DNA of 64,000 nt from Verrucomicrobiia bacterium. GTDB taxonomy: Bacteria; Verrucomicrobiota; Verrucomicrobiia; Palsa-1439. The position numbers and the translations under genes are program-made. Below are positions 18,000 to 27,062 of this stretch, one piece after another (within the stretch, counting starts at the first letter, position 1; each line of letters begins with the position of its first letter). The DNA is taken from positions 1 through 64,000 of the forward strand of contig JAJVHY010000003.1 in the NCBI GenBank assembly GCA_022072455.1, in the 5' to 3' direction. Under the pieces are notes generated by a model that searched no databases, had not been told where the DNA came from, and saw only the letters and a list, made by a program, of their open reading frames with translations.

Positions 18000-18547
18000 T
18001 TGGTTTCATCCAAAGCCATGTTCAACTCGAGCACATTGACCAGCCGGTCGGAAACGAAAACGCCGTCCGTGGCGAAAGCCTGCTGTTTGACGAGCGCTTC
18101 GATTTTTGGCAAGGCGAGCCCGCGCGCCTTGGCGACGCGCTCGGTTTGGTACAACACCGCGTGTTCGGTAATGTGCGGGTCGAGTCCACTGCCGGACGCT
18201 GCGGCGAGTTCAGCCGGTAGGGGGTTCTCGGCGGTCGCGCCGGAGGCAACGATGTTAGTCTGTGCCCGGTCGGTCAGATCGCTGCTCGTTGGCGATTTGT
18301 TACTGCCGCCCGCACCTGCAGCGTTGTAGTCTGCCGCGGAAGGCCGGGGCCAGAAGTATTGCGGCTGTGTGAATTTCTGAGCGATGAGCCGGCTGCCGAC
18401 GATCTTGCCGTCCTTCGTGACCAGCGAACCGTCCGCTCTCGCCGGCACGACCATCTGGGCGAAACCGAGAATGATGGCGGTGTAACCGGCCACGCAAACG
18501 AGCATTGTGATGACGACCAGACGAAGACTGGTGATGAGTAATTTCAT
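17996..18547 (-). CDS. kdpC: KdpC subunit of the K+ ATPase
   Basis: 183 aa. One N-terminal membrane helix (about 10-30) is followed by the periplasmic-side domain with the family block SRLIAQKFTQPQYFWPRPSA, the DPHITEHAVLYQTERVAKARG region and a conserved end (VNVLELNMAL). KdpC assembles with KdpA and KdpB and aids nucleotide affinity or complex stability. The start is 7 bases after kdpA. Its stop overlaps the next small gene. A middle segment (about 85-120) is Ser/Ala/Thr-rich, as in other KdpC proteins. Confidence 0.95.
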   Translation of the reverse strand: MKLLITSLRLVVITMLVCVAGYTAIILGFAQMVVPARADGSLVTKDGKIVGSRLIAQKFTQPQYFWPRPSAADYNAAGAGGSNKSPTSSDLTDRAQTNIVASGATAENPLPAELAAASGSGLDPHITEHAVLYQTERVAKARGLALPKIEALVKQQAFATDGVFVSDRLVNVLELNMALDETK

Positions 18548-18554
18548 ATTGCCT

Positions 18555-20219
18555 CTATTTCATGAACATCAAGTGTTCGGCGATTGGACCAAGTGTCGCG
18601 AGCGGGAAGAACGTCAGCGCACCGATGAACAAGAGTGTTCCTCCTAGCATCACGCCAAACGTCACACTCTCTGTGCCCAACGTACCGACCGATTCTGCGG
18701 TCGGTTTCTTCGCGGCCAGCGACCCGGCAATGGCCAGTGGCAAGAAGATCGGAATGAAGCGTGCGAGCATCATGACGATACCGGTCGCGACGTTCCACGG
18801 GATGGTGTTGTCGCCCAACCCCTCGAAGCCGGAACCGTTATTCGCATTGGCGGAACTGAATTCGTAAACAATTTCACTGAACCCGTGCGGGCCGGTATTG
18901 TTGAGCGTCTTCTGTCCCCAATCCGTCGCGGCAAACAGTCCGGTCGGCGCGAGCACGAAGAAGCAATGGGCGAACAAGGCGATGACCGCCAGCTTGACCT
19001 CGCGCGCCTCAATGCGCCGGTTCAGGTATTCCGGCGTGCGCCCCACCATCATGCCGGCCACAAACACAGCGAGCACGATGTAGATGAACATATTGATCAT
19101 GCCGACGCCCACGCCGCCAAACGTTGCATTCAACCACATGCCGATCATCGACATCAGCCCGGTCATCGGGTTGAGGCTGTCGTGCATGGAATTCACCGAA
19201 CCGTTGCTGGTCGAGGTCGTCAACACAGCCCACAATGGACCGGCCGCTGTCCCGAACCGCAGCTCCTTGCCTTCGAGATTGCCGGTGGTCTGCTCAATCG
19301 GCAGGCCGGCGAATGCCTGCGTCGGCGCGGCTTCGAAATACACTGCCCCGCCAATCTTGGCCACCAGAAAGACAAGCATCACGGCAAACACGACCGCCGC
19401 GTGCCGGAGGCGTTTGACGATGTGCCCAAACATCCACACGCTACCCATCGGGATGAGGATGATCGAGACTGAGGCGACGATGTTTGTCCAGAACGTCGGA
19501 TTCTCGAACGGATGCGCGCAATTCGGCCCGAAGAACCCGCCACCGTTCGTGCCGAGTTGCTTGATCGCCACAAACGCCGCGACTGGTCCGCGCGCAATAA
19601 TCTGCTCAATGCCTTCCAACGTCGTCGCCTTCGCCGCGCCCAGCAGCGTCATCGGTATTCCGCCGAGAGCAAACAGCACCGCCACGATGACCGCCACCGG
19701 CAAGAGCACGAGAAACGTGGCGCGTTGCAGATCAATGAAGAAGTTGCCCATGTCCTTGCGCCCGGCGATTCCGCGCGCCATTGCGGTCAGCGCCGCAATG
19801 CCGGTCGCCGCCGAAACGAACTGCAGCCACATCAACGCGCACAGTTGCGAGAGATAACTCATCGAAACTTCGCCGGAATAGTGCTGGAGGTTCGTGTTCG
19901 TCGTGAACGATGCAGCGGTGTTAAAGATGCAATCGAGGTTGATCGCGCCTTTGCCATCGGGATTCAAAAACAAGTGCTGTTGGAGCGCCATGAATCCAAA
20001 GCTGACGACGAACATGAGCACGTTGAACACGAGCATCGCGACGCAATACTGCTTCCAGTTCTGCGGCTCATTGCTGTAACGCCCGCCGAAGCGGTGGAAC
20101 AGCCGGTCAAACCCGTTCGGCTTGTCCGGGTCCATGGCCCATTTCATATACCGGCCCAGTGGCCAGGAAAGCAGCGCCGTGCCGCCGACGATAAACGAGA
20201 TAAAGAGTATGGCATTCAT
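18555..20219 (-). CDS. kdpA: KdpA potassium-translocating subunit
   Basis: 554 aa, about ten membrane helices, related to the KtrB/TrkH channel superfamily. Filter-type segments are visible: TAASFTTNTNLQHYSG, LGTNGGGFFGPNCAHPFENP, and the later TSTSNGSVNSMHDSLNP and NANNGSGFEGLGDN. It binds and conducts K+ while KdpB hydrolyses ATP. Its ATG overlaps the stop of the second KdpF-like ORF (ATGA), and kdpC follows after 7 bases. It lies downstream of kdpB, whereas most operons run kdpF-A-B-C. Confidence 0.97.
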   Translation of the reverse strand: MNAILFISFIVGGTALLSWPLGRYMKWAMDPDKPNGFDRLFHRFGGRYSNEPQNWKQYCVAMLVFNVLMFVVSFGFMALQQHLFLNPDGKGAINLDCIFNTAASFTTNTNLQHYSGEVSMSYLSQLCALMWLQFVSAATGIAALTAMARGIAGRKDMGNFFIDLQRATFLVLLPVAVIVAVLFALGGIPMTLLGAAKATTLEGIEQIIARGPVAAFVAIKQLGTNGGGFFGPNCAHPFENPTFWTNIVASVSIILIPMGSVWMFGHIVKRLRHAAVVFAVMLVFLVAKIGGAVYFEAAPTQAFAGLPIEQTTGNLEGKELRFGTAAGPLWAVLTTSTSNGSVNSMHDSLNPMTGLMSMIGMWLNATFGGVGVGMINMFIYIVLAVFVAGMMVGRTPEYLNRRIEAREVKLAVIALFAHCFFVLAPTGLFAATDWGQKTLNNTGPHGFSEIVYEFSSANANNGSGFEGLGDNTIPWNVATGIVMMLARFIPIFLPLAIAGSLAAKKPTAESVGTLGTESVTFGVMLGGTLLFIGALTFFPLATLGPIAEHLMFMK

Positions 20220-20290
20220 AAGTGTTCCACTCCGATGATGAGCGCGTACAGCAATCCGAAAATGACAAGTCCGAGTAGCAGATAAAGCAT
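20216..20290 (-). CDS. Second KdpF-like 24-aa membrane peptide
   Basis: A 24-codon frame, MLYLLLGLVIFGLLYALI then IGVEHL, too short for normal gene calling. It is one membrane helix with a LLYALI core, close to the LVYALI core of KdpF, the lipid-like stabilising peptide of the Kdp complex. Its stop overlaps the kdpA ATG as ATGA, and it begins 10 bases after kdpB ends, so it is placed exactly where kdpF would sit before kdpA. Because a better KdpF match sits upstream of kdpB, this would be a second copy or a diverged relative. Confidence 0.65.
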   Translation of the reverse strand: MLYLLLGLVIFGLLYALIIGVEHL

Positions 20291-20300
20291 GGTGACTCCA

Positions 20301-22325
20301 TTAGACGATGTGCAACGCCGCCACGATCATATCGATCAGTTTGATTCCGACGAACGGTACGACCACGCCGCCCAGTCCGTAGATAAGCAAGTTGCGCCGC
20401 AAGATCGCTGCCGCGCCGAGTGGCCGGTATTTCACGCCTTTCAGCGCCAGCGGAATCAGGGCGACGATAATCAACGCATTGAAAATGACCGCACTGAGAA
20501 TCGCCGTCTCCGGGGAGTGCAGGTGCATGATGTCCAGCGCCGCGAGTGGACCGCGCCCCGTCGTCGCATAGACCCCCGCAAACATGGCCGGCAGGATGGC
20601 GAAATATTTCGCTATGTCGTTGGTCAAACTGAACGTCGTCAACGCCCCGCGCGTCATGATGAGTTGCTTGCCGATCTCGACGATGTCCATGAGCTTCGTC
20701 GGATTGCTGTCGAGGTCCACCATGTTGCCAGCTTCGCGGGCGGCTTGCGTGCCGGTGTTCATGCAGACGCCCACATCGGCTTGCGCCAACGCCGGGGCGT
20801 CGTTCGTCCCGTCACCGGTCATGGCGACGAGGTGGCCGGCGGCTTGTTCTTCCCGGATGCGTTTGAGTTTTTGTTCCGGTGTCGCTTGCGCCATGAAATC
20901 GTCCACGCCAGCTTCGGCGGCGATGGCGGCGGCGGTCAGCGGATTGTCGCCGGTAATCATCACGGTGCGGATGCCCATCTTGCGGAGTTGAACGAAGCGC
21001 TCCTTGATGCCGCCTTTGACCACGTCCTTCAGATGAATCACGCCGAGCAATCTGTTCTTCTCCGCGACAACCAACGGTGTGCCGCCGGAACGGGAAATTT
21101 TCTCCACAGTTTCGGTCACGGTCTTGTCGTTGTGACCGACCCACTGGAAGATGGCGTCCGCTGCACCCTTGCGGATGCTGCGGCCATTCAGATCGAGACC
21201 GCTCATGCGCGTCTGGGCGGTGAACGGGACAAATGTGGCGTGCGGCGCGGCGACTTCCCGGCCGCGCAACCCGTATTTCTCCTTGGCCAGCACGACGATG
21301 CTGCGGCCTTCCGGCGTTTCGTCGGCGATGGATGCGAATTGTGCGGCGTCGGCGAGTTCTTCGGGTTTGACGCCGGTCGCGGGAATGAATTCCGTCGCCA
21401 TCCGGTTGCCGAGCGTGATCGTGCCGGTCTTGTCGAGCAACAATACGTCCACATCACCCGAGGCTTCGACGGCCTTGCCGCTCATCGCCAGCACGTTGCG
21501 TTGCATCACACGATCCATGCCGGCAATGCCGATGGCGCTCAACAGCCCGCCGATGGTCGTGGGGATCAAACACACGAGCAACGCAACCAATACCGGCACA
21601 GTGAACACCGTGTTGGAATACACGCCGTAGGGTTTCAGCGTCACGCAGACGAGCAGAAACACCAACGTGAGCGCCGATAGCAGAATGGTAAGCGCGACTT
21701 CGTTTGGCGTCTTTTGCCGTTGTGCACCTTCGACGAGCGCAATCATCCGGTCGAGGAAGCCGTGACCCTTTTCCATCGTGATGCGTACGACAATCCGGTC
21801 ACTCAGCACGCGCGTGCCGCCGGTCACCGCGCTGCGGTCGCCGCCGGACTCGCGGATGACCGGCGCGGACTCGCCGGTAATGGCCGATTCATCCACGCTG
21901 GCAATGCCTTCCACCACGTCGCCGTCGGCCGGTATGACATCGCCCGTTTCGCAAACGACGAGGTCGCCCTTCTGCAAGTCCGGCGCAGAGATTTTCTCCT
22001 CAGTTTTGTCGCGTAATCGGCGGGCAATGGTATGCGTGCGCGCTTTGCGCAACGCATTGGCCTGCGCCTTGCCGCGCCCTTCCGCGACCGCTTCGGCAAA
22101 ATTCGCGAAAAGCACCGTGAACCATAACCAGACCGACAGGTGGGCGATGAAGCCGCGAGCTGTCGGCGAGGTGAAAATGCCAACCGTCGTCAGGATCGCG
22201 CCGACCATCGTCACGAACATAACCGGGTTCTTGATCATCGCCCGCGGCTGCAGTTTCTTGAATGAGCCACCGATGGCTGGGCCGATGATGCGCCAATCAA
22301 AAAGCGAAGCAGGTCTCTGTGTCAT
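20301..22325 (-). CDS. kdpB: KdpB catalytic P-type ATPase subunit
   Basis: 674 aa. Actuator with [21 protein letters not shown] (the Ser in TGES is the inhibitory phosphorylation site known in E. coli KdpB), phosphorylated Asp in [14 protein letters not shown], hinge [18 protein letters not shown], and the C-terminal block [20 protein letters not shown] typical of KdpB. It couples ATP hydrolysis to K+ entry through KdpA. The ATG at 22325 has an AGGAA site upstream. It follows kdpF after 9 bases and is separated from kdpA by the second KdpF-like peptide gene. Confidence 0.97.
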   Translation of the reverse strand: MTQRPASLFDWRIIGPAIGGSFKKLQPRAMIKNPVMFVTMVGAILTTVGIFTSPTARGFIAHLSVWLWFTVLFANFAEAVAEGRGKAQANALRKARTHTIARRLRDKTEEKISAPDLQKGDLVVCETGDVIPADGDVVEGIASVDESAITGESAPVIRESGGDRSAVTGGTRVLSDRIVVRITMEKGHGFLDRMIALVEGAQRQKTPNEVALTILLSALTLVFLLVCVTLKPYGVYSNTVFTVPVLVALLVCLIPTTIGGLLSAIGIAGMDRVMQRNVLAMSGKAVEASGDVDVLLLDKTGTITLGNRMATEFIPATGVKPEELADAAQFASIADETPEGRSIVVLAKEKYGLRGREVAAPHATFVPFTAQTRMSGLDLNGRSIRKGAADAIFQWVGHNDKTVTETVEKISRSGGTPLVVAEKNRLLGVIHLKDVVKGGIKERFVQLRKMGIRTVMITGDNPLTAAAIAAEAGVDDFMAQATPEQKLKRIREEQAAGHLVAMTGDGTNDAPALAQADVGVCMNTGTQAAREAGNMVDLDSNPTKLMDIVEIGKQLIMTRGALTTFSLTNDIAKYFAILPAMFAGVYATTGRGPLAALDIMHLHSPETAILSAVIFNALIIVALIPLALKGVKYRPLGAAAILRRNLLIYGLGGVVVPFVGIKLIDMIVAALHIV

Positions 22326-22334
22326 GACAGTTCC

Positions 22335-22418
22335 TCAGAATTTCTCCGGCCGAATCACAGCCGCGAACAAGTACACAAACAGCAACAGCGAAATAATGCC
22401 GACAATGATGTTTTCCAT
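22335..22418 (-). CDS. kdpF: KdpF small subunit, 27 aa
   Basis: 27 residues beginning MENIIVGIISLLLFVYLFAA and ending VIRPEKF. The single helix plus RPEKF-type ending is the recognised KdpF pattern. The peptide fits between KdpA and KdpB and stabilises the complex. It has a good AGGAGA ribosome site (TATAGGAGAAACC before ATG) that overlaps the stop of the preceding small ORF. A longer upstream frame is not needed. Position directly before kdpB supports the call. Confidence 0.85.
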   Translation of the reverse strand: MENIIVGIISLLLFVYLFAAVIRPEKF

Positions 22419-22426
22419 GGTTTCTC

Positions 22427-22510
22427 CTATAGCTTCTCGCAGAAGCGCACAGACAGCGCGCTCACTACGAAGAACACTACGATGACGCCGATATAGATGA
22501 TGTCGTTCAC
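22427..22510 (-). CDS. 27-aa membrane peptide heading the kdp operon
   Basis: GTG start preceded by AAGGTG five bases upstream; stop TAG 8 bases before kdpF. The sequence DIIYIGVIVVFFVVSALSVR then FCEKL is one membrane helix with a Cys-Glu-Lys-Leu end. From memory, many kdp operons outside the Enterobacteria carry such a peptide (pattern FF...Y/V.R.C..L) directly upstream of kdpF; its role is unknown. It is the first gene of the operon here and so marks where the kdp promoter must lie, in the roughly 117 bases shared with the divergent thioesterase gene. Confidence 0.66.
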   Translation of the reverse strand: MNDIIYIGVIVVFFVVSALSVRFCEKL

Positions 22511-22627
22511 GCCAGCACCTTGGCACTACTACCGGCGGTGCGATAATCAAAAGGCAGGCGAAAGGTATAAAAAAAATGCTAACGCCGGTAGCTTGACGCC
22601 CCGCAGCGAATCTGCGAAACGACCGGT

Positions 22628-23059
22628 ATGGCCCGCGTCCACATCGACTTACCGGCGACGTTCCCTTTCGCGACCGAGATTCCCGTTCGCGTCACCGACA
22701 TCAACTACGGCGGGCATCTCGGTAACGATGCGCTGTTGGGTTTGATTCACGAGGCGCGGTGCCGGTTTTTCCAGCATTACGGTTTCAAGGAAACCGACGT
22801 CGCCGGCGCCGGCATCTTGATGACGGATGTGGTCATCACCTACCGGAAGGAAGTTTTCCACGGCGAGGTACTACGGTTTGAAGTCGGCGTGATGGATCTG
22901 CAGCGGACGAGTTGTGACATCGTTTACCGGGTAACGCGCGCCGGGGAGGTCACGGCCGAAGCCAAAACCGGGATCGTCTTCTTCGATTACCAACGGCGCA
23001 AGATCGTCAGGACGCCACCGGAGTTTGCGGCGTTGTTTCCGGCGTCAGCGTCTCCTTGA
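22628..23059 (+). CDS. Acyl-CoA thioesterase, 4HBT hotdog fold
   Basis: 143 aa, the normal size for YbgC/FcbC-type hotdog thioesterases. Visible are RVTDINYGGHLGNDALLGL (the usual D-x-N-x-GH region), FHGEVLRFEV and VTAEAKTGIVFFDY. It probably hydrolyses short acyl-CoA or acyl-ACP. It is divergent from the kdp operon, and its last 53 bases overlap the end of smc on the other strand, so both reading frames are coding there. The ATG at 22628 is the first good start; an upstream TATAAA-like run could serve its promoter. Confidence 0.88.
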   Translation: MARVHIDLPATFPFATEIPVRVTDINYGGHLGNDALLGLIHEARCRFFQHYGFKETDVAGAGILMTDVVITYRKEVFHGEVLRFEVGVMDLQRTSCDIVYRVTRAGEVTAEAKTGIVFFDYQRRKIVRTPPEFAALFPASASP

Positions 23060-26000
23060 CGGACTCGTTGACCGCTTGCACGGCTGCAACCGCGGCTTTC
23101 ACTTCATCGGCGATTGGCGCGGCGGCTGAGGAAAGGGTTGGCGCATTTTCGGCGACGACCGGTGGGGCGTCGGGGATTGCGGCCACGGTGGATTCCTTCG
23201 CGACCAGCAGATCGTTGTGCAGTTCTTCCTCGTGCGGGCGGAGATCGGGGCGGACGGCGGCGGCGCCGTCGATCCGGTCTTCCTGAGTTTCTCTCGCCTT
23301 TTCCGCGGCTTTGCGGGCTTTTTCCTCGCGCGGGCTGAACTTGACGCTGACGACTTTCGAGACGCCGTGTTCTTCCATTGTGATGCCGTAGAGCGCGTCG
23401 GCCATGCCGATGGTGCGCTTGTTGTGGGTGATGACCACGAACTGGCTCTGATGGATGAACCGAGTGAGGATGCGGATGAACCGATTGATGTTGGATTCGT
23501 CGAGTGGCGCGTCCAATTCGTCGAGCACACAGAACGGTGACGGTTTGACCATGTAGATCGCGAACAGCAACGCCGTTGCGGTCATCGTCTTTTCACCACC
23601 GCTGAGGAGTGTGATGCTCTGCAACTGTTTGCCGGGCGGTTTGGCGACGATCTCGATGCCGGATTCGAGCGGGTCGTTTTCGTCGGTGAGAATGAGGTTC
23701 GCTTTGCCGCCGCCGAACAACTCGGTGTACATCGTCTGGAAGTTCTCGCGGATCTTGGTGAACGTCTCGCTGAAGAGCTCCTTGGTGGTCGTGTTGATCT
23801 TCGCGATGACTTGGAGCAATTGCTCTTTCGCTTTGACGAGGTCTTCGTGTTGTTGGCTGAGGAATTTGTAGCGTTCTTCGAGTTCGTCGTATTCTTGAAT
23901 GGCTTCGACATTGACCGGGCCCATGGCGTCGAGCTTCGATTGCAGTTCGGCGACTTGGAGTTCAATCGCGTCCCAGTCGGTCGGGAGTGGGACTTGTTCG
24001 CTGATGACCGGGCCGCCATCGGCCACGGTCACGGTGATCGAGTCACTCCGAATGTCTTCGACGTTGAGCTGATATTTTTGCCAGACGCGGTCTTTGAGGT
24101 TCTGAATCTCCATCCGCTTTTGTGCCAGAGCCACATCGAGGCCGGATTTCTGGCTCTGCGCTGCGGAAGCCAGCGTACGAAGGTTGCGCAACTCGGTTTC
24201 GGTGTGTTCGATGCCGGTGGCAACCTCAGTGCGTTGGTGTTGCAAGCCGGCCAACTGTTGTTGCGATTGTTCGCGGGCGGCGGCTAGTTCGATGATCTTC
24301 TGTTCCGACTCCGTGGTTTCCACCCGGCAAAGCTCGATGCGGTTGGCGTGCGAGTCCATTTCGTTCGTGCAGGCCGTGATGCGGTCCTGCAAATCGCGGA
24401 TGCGGCCGGCGATCGGCTCGCGTTGCCCCTGAATGGCGGCGCGTTTGTGTTGGACGCCGCCGACGGCCACGCGCAGTTCGGTCAACTGCGCGATCATGCC
24501 GTCGCGATGATTGGTGAGGTCGGTGACGGTTTGCTGCAAGCCGGCCAACTCGTCGCGCAAGCCGCGTTCGCGTTCTGCCGCCTGTTCCAACGCGGCGAGT
24601 AATTCTGCGCGGCGTTGTTTTTCTTCCGTGTCTTGCTGCTCGATGGCGGTGAGTTCGAAGATGACCGTGTGGACTTTGCTTTCGAGGTCGCGGCGTTCGG
24701 TGGTCAACGCGCTGAGTTCGCCTTCCCGGCTGGCGAGGGTGACTTCGTTGGCGTGGAGTTCTTCGCGGAGCCGGTTGACCTGTTGTTCGTGGGCGAGCCG
24801 GGAATCTTCCAACTCGGATTGTCGGGTGGCGAGTTCGGTGGTGCGCGTCTGGAGTTTGCCGGCTTCTTCGGCCAGGGTCGCGATTTCGCCGATGTGGCTG
24901 TTGGAGACGGCACTGAGGATGCCGTGTGAATCAATGAACTGGCCTTGCCGGGTGGCGATGGCCAAGCCGGGTTTCCAGAGCGCCAAGGCGGCGTCGAGAT
25001 CGTCAGCGATGGCGACATTGGCGAGGAGCGAATTCAAGAGCGGCGCGAAGCGCTCGTCGCGAATGCGGACGTGTTCCAAGGCTCCACCGGACGCAACCGG
25101 GCTGTCATTGCGCCGAGAATCGGGTGCCGCAACGGGATGCTTGCCGGCCAACAGGGTGCGGGCAGCATCCAAATCGTCGGCGAGGATGGTGCGGAGATTG
25201 TGTTGGAGCGCGGCTTCGATGGCGGCGCCGAATTCAGGTTGAACGTCGAGGATGTTGCCGAGTGTGGTGCGGCCGTCGGGCGCGGCGAACATTTGCCGGA
25301 GCAATTCGAGCCGGGCGGTCTTTTTGGAGAGTTCGGCGACAGAGGCTTGGTGCTCGCGGGTGGCGCTGCGGAGTTGCTCGGTCAGTTGATCGAGGTCGGC
25401 TTGCCGGTGATTGAGCAGGTCGCTGGAGGATTCCACAGACCGGCGGAGGTCGGTCAGGCTGCCACTGAACGCGTCGAGGCGTTCTTGGAGCGTGCGACGT
25501 TGGTCTTCGAGGTTGATTTTTTCGGCGGAAAGTTTTTCGGCGCGGAACAGGTCGTGTTTCTTTTTGTGGTCGAGCGCGCCGAGTTCATTGCGGTTTTGGG
25601 CGCTCTGGCTTTCCAACGTGATCAAGCCGGTATTGGCGGCAGTCAGCGCGGCGCGTTTGGCGCCGAGTTCGTTGTCGTGCGCTTTGAGTGCGTCTTGCTG
25701 GGCTTGGACTTTGGCCTGTTCGGCGGCGAGGAGCGAGTCGATCTGTTCAAATTCCGCGTTGAGCGAAGCGAGCAACTGCTCTTGGACGTGAATTTTTTCC
25801 TGGGAGGCCGCGATTTCGAGCCGGTCATCGTCGATGCGCTTCTCGGATTCGGCAATGCGTTCGGTGTTGTAGCCGATGCGTTGCTGATGCCGGTCGGCGT
25901 CGTTGCGGAGTTCGTGGTCGTGGCTGACGGCGGCATTGATGGCGCTTTCGATTTCGTGGAGCGACCGGCGCAGTTCGGCAATTTGTGTTTCGCGGTCGCC

Positions 26001-26804
26001 AATCGCGCTGGCGAACTGTTCGCTCTGGGCGGCAATCGCGATGATTTGAGCATCGAGATCCGCGATTTCGGCGTGGAGCAGGTCGTAGCGGTGGCGTTGG
26101 AGGCGTGTGTCGAGGGTTTTGAGTTGGTCGAAGATTTCTTTGTAGCGGCGGGCTTTGCCGGCTTGGCGTTGGAGGCTGATGATCTGGCGTTTGACTTCCT
26201 TGATGATGTCGGTCAAACGCATCAGGTTTTGCTCGGTGTACTCGAGCTTGCGGAGCGCTTCTTTTTTCTGGTGTTTGTATTTGTTGATGCCGGCAGCTTC
26301 TTCGAAAATCGTGCGGCGGTCTTCCGGGTGCGCGCTGAGAATCTGGTCGATCTGCCCCTGCGCCATCATCGAGTACGACGAACGGCCAATTCCGGTATCC
26401 ATGAACATCTGTTGGATGTCGCGCAGCCGGCAGGCGGTTTTGTTGAGGAGATATTCGCCGGTGCCGTCGCGATAGACGCGGCGGGTGACGGTGATCTCGG
26501 TGAAGTCGAGATTCACGCCGGGAAGAGAAATCAGTTTTGGGTCAACATCGGCAAAGGTAAGGCTGACTTCGGCCATGCCGATGGCTTTGCGGCCGTCGGT
26601 GCCGTTGAAGATGACATCGGCCATTTCGGAGCCGCGGAGGGCTTTGGCGGATTGTTCGCCGAGCACCCAGCGGATGGCGTCGGAGACATTGGATTTGCCG
26701 CAACCGTTTGGGCCGACAATGGCGGCAACTCCAGGTAGAAATTCCAAGGTCGTTTTTTCGGCAAACGACTTAAAGCCGATGAGTTGAAGGCTCTTCAGGT
26801 ACAT
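23007..26804 (-). CDS. smc: Chromosome segregation protein SMC
   Basis: 1265 aa. The N-terminal ATPase half has Walker A VGPNGCGKSNVSDAIRWVLG (residues 30-50). Two long coiled-coil arms flank the hinge (about 500-640, around GRTTLGNILDVQPEFGAAIE). The C-terminal ATPase half has the signature LLSGGEKTMTATALLFAIY and Walker B FCVLDELDAPLD. It organises the nucleoid with ScpA/ScpB. After the ATPase (about residue 1165) there is an extra 100-residue tail rich in Ala, Glu and Pro (REEKARKAAEKARETQE onward), not usual for SMC and likely disordered. Its 3-prime end overlaps the thioesterase gene antisense. Confidence 0.97.
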   Translation of the reverse strand: MYLKSLQLIGFKSFAEKTTLEFLPGVAAIVGPNGCGKSNVSDAIRWVLGEQSAKALRGSEMADVIFNGTDGRKAIGMAEVSLTFADVDPKLISLPGVNLDFTEITVTRRVYRDGTGEYLLNKTACRLRDIQQMFMDTGIGRSSYSMMAQGQIDQILSAHPEDRRTIFEEAAGINKYKHQKKEALRKLEYTEQNLMRLTDIIKEVKRQIISLQRQAGKARRYKEIFDQLKTLDTRLQRHRYDLLHAEIADLDAQIIAIAAQSEQFASAIGDRETQIAELRRSLHEIESAINAAVSHDHELRNDADRHQQRIGYNTERIAESEKRIDDDRLEIAASQEKIHVQEQLLASLNAEFEQIDSLLAAEQAKVQAQQDALKAHDNELGAKRAALTAANTGLITLESQSAQNRNELGALDHKKKHDLFRAEKLSAEKINLEDQRRTLQERLDAFSGSLTDLRRSVESSSDLLNHRQADLDQLTEQLRSATREHQASVAELSKKTARLELLRQMFAAPDGRTTLGNILDVQPEFGAAIEAALQHNLRTILADDLDAARTLLAGKHPVAAPDSRRNDSPVASGGALEHVRIRDERFAPLLNSLLANVAIADDLDAALALWKPGLAIATRQGQFIDSHGILSAVSNSHIGEIATLAEEAGKLQTRTTELATRQSELEDSRLAHEQQVNRLREELHANEVTLASREGELSALTTERRDLESKVHTVIFELTAIEQQDTEEKQRRAELLAALEQAAERERGLRDELAGLQQTVTDLTNHRDGMIAQLTELRVAVGGVQHKRAAIQGQREPIAGRIRDLQDRITACTNEMDSHANRIELCRVETTESEQKIIELAAAREQSQQQLAGLQHQRTEVATGIEHTETELRNLRTLASAAQSQKSGLDVALAQKRMEIQNLKDRVWQKYQLNVEDIRSDSITVTVADGGPVISEQVPLPTDWDAIELQVAELQSKLDAMGPVNVEAIQEYDELEERYKFLSQQHEDLVKAKEQLLQVIAKINTTTKELFSETFTKIRENFQTMYTELFGGGKANLILTDENDPLESGIEIVAKPPGKQLQSITLLSGGEKTMTATALLFAIYMVKPSPFCVLDELDAPLDESNINRFIRILTRFIHQSQFVVITHNKRTIGMADALYGITMEEHGVSKVVSVKFSPREEKARKAAEKARETQEDRIDGAAAVRPDLRPHEEELHNDLLVAKESTVAAIPDAPPVVAENAPTLSSAAAPIADEVKAAVAAVQAVNESVKETLTPETTPQTPVAS

Positions 26805-27062
26805 GATGGGTTCCCCACCCCTTTCCTTGATTTATGGCTGTGGAGCATAGCGTCCGTGCCGTTGAATGCAAGTAAAAATCAGGCACTTACGTCAACAGCT
26901 TCGCTGTGAATATCGTTTGAAGAACATTTCTAGGCGGTGGATCTGGGGATTGCCTACTGGAGTTCGCCAAAGGTAATTTACCGGCGGCAGTGTTTGGGGA
27001 CTGACCCCAGTCCGTAATCCCTGTAATGGCAACAGCGCGAAGCGCATAGTTCCCGCTAGTAA
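26805..27062. other. Intergenic region with a palindrome, no supported gene
   Basis: 258 bases between divergently transcribed smc and the GT-C gene. A 64-codon reverse-strand frame exists but has no family features, no ribosome site and overlaps the next gene, so I do not call it. The region holds a perfect short hairpin, GGACTGACCCCAGTCC at 26998-27013 (6-base stem). Promoters for both flanking genes should lie here, but none matches consensus well. Confidence 0.5.

Noticed and set aside
17722-18009. A 95-codon frame overlapping the 80-aa kdp membrane gene
   Set aside because: It lacks the ATGA coupling and the membrane helix and overlaps the next gene's start, so the 80-aa frame is preferred.
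20289-21680. A 463-codon forward frame inside kdpB
   Set aside because: Antisense of a fully recognised gene; rich in His/Arg/Asp without any domain.
22510-22628. A KdpE operator or -10/-35 pair for the kdp operon
   Set aside because: An A/T run with TATACC is present on the reverse strand, but no well-spaced -35 or clear KdpE site could be fixed.
24945-26738. A 597-codon forward frame inside smc
   Set aside because: Antisense of the SMC coiled coil, where few stops arise; composition is extreme (Val/Gly/Phe) and no start context exists.
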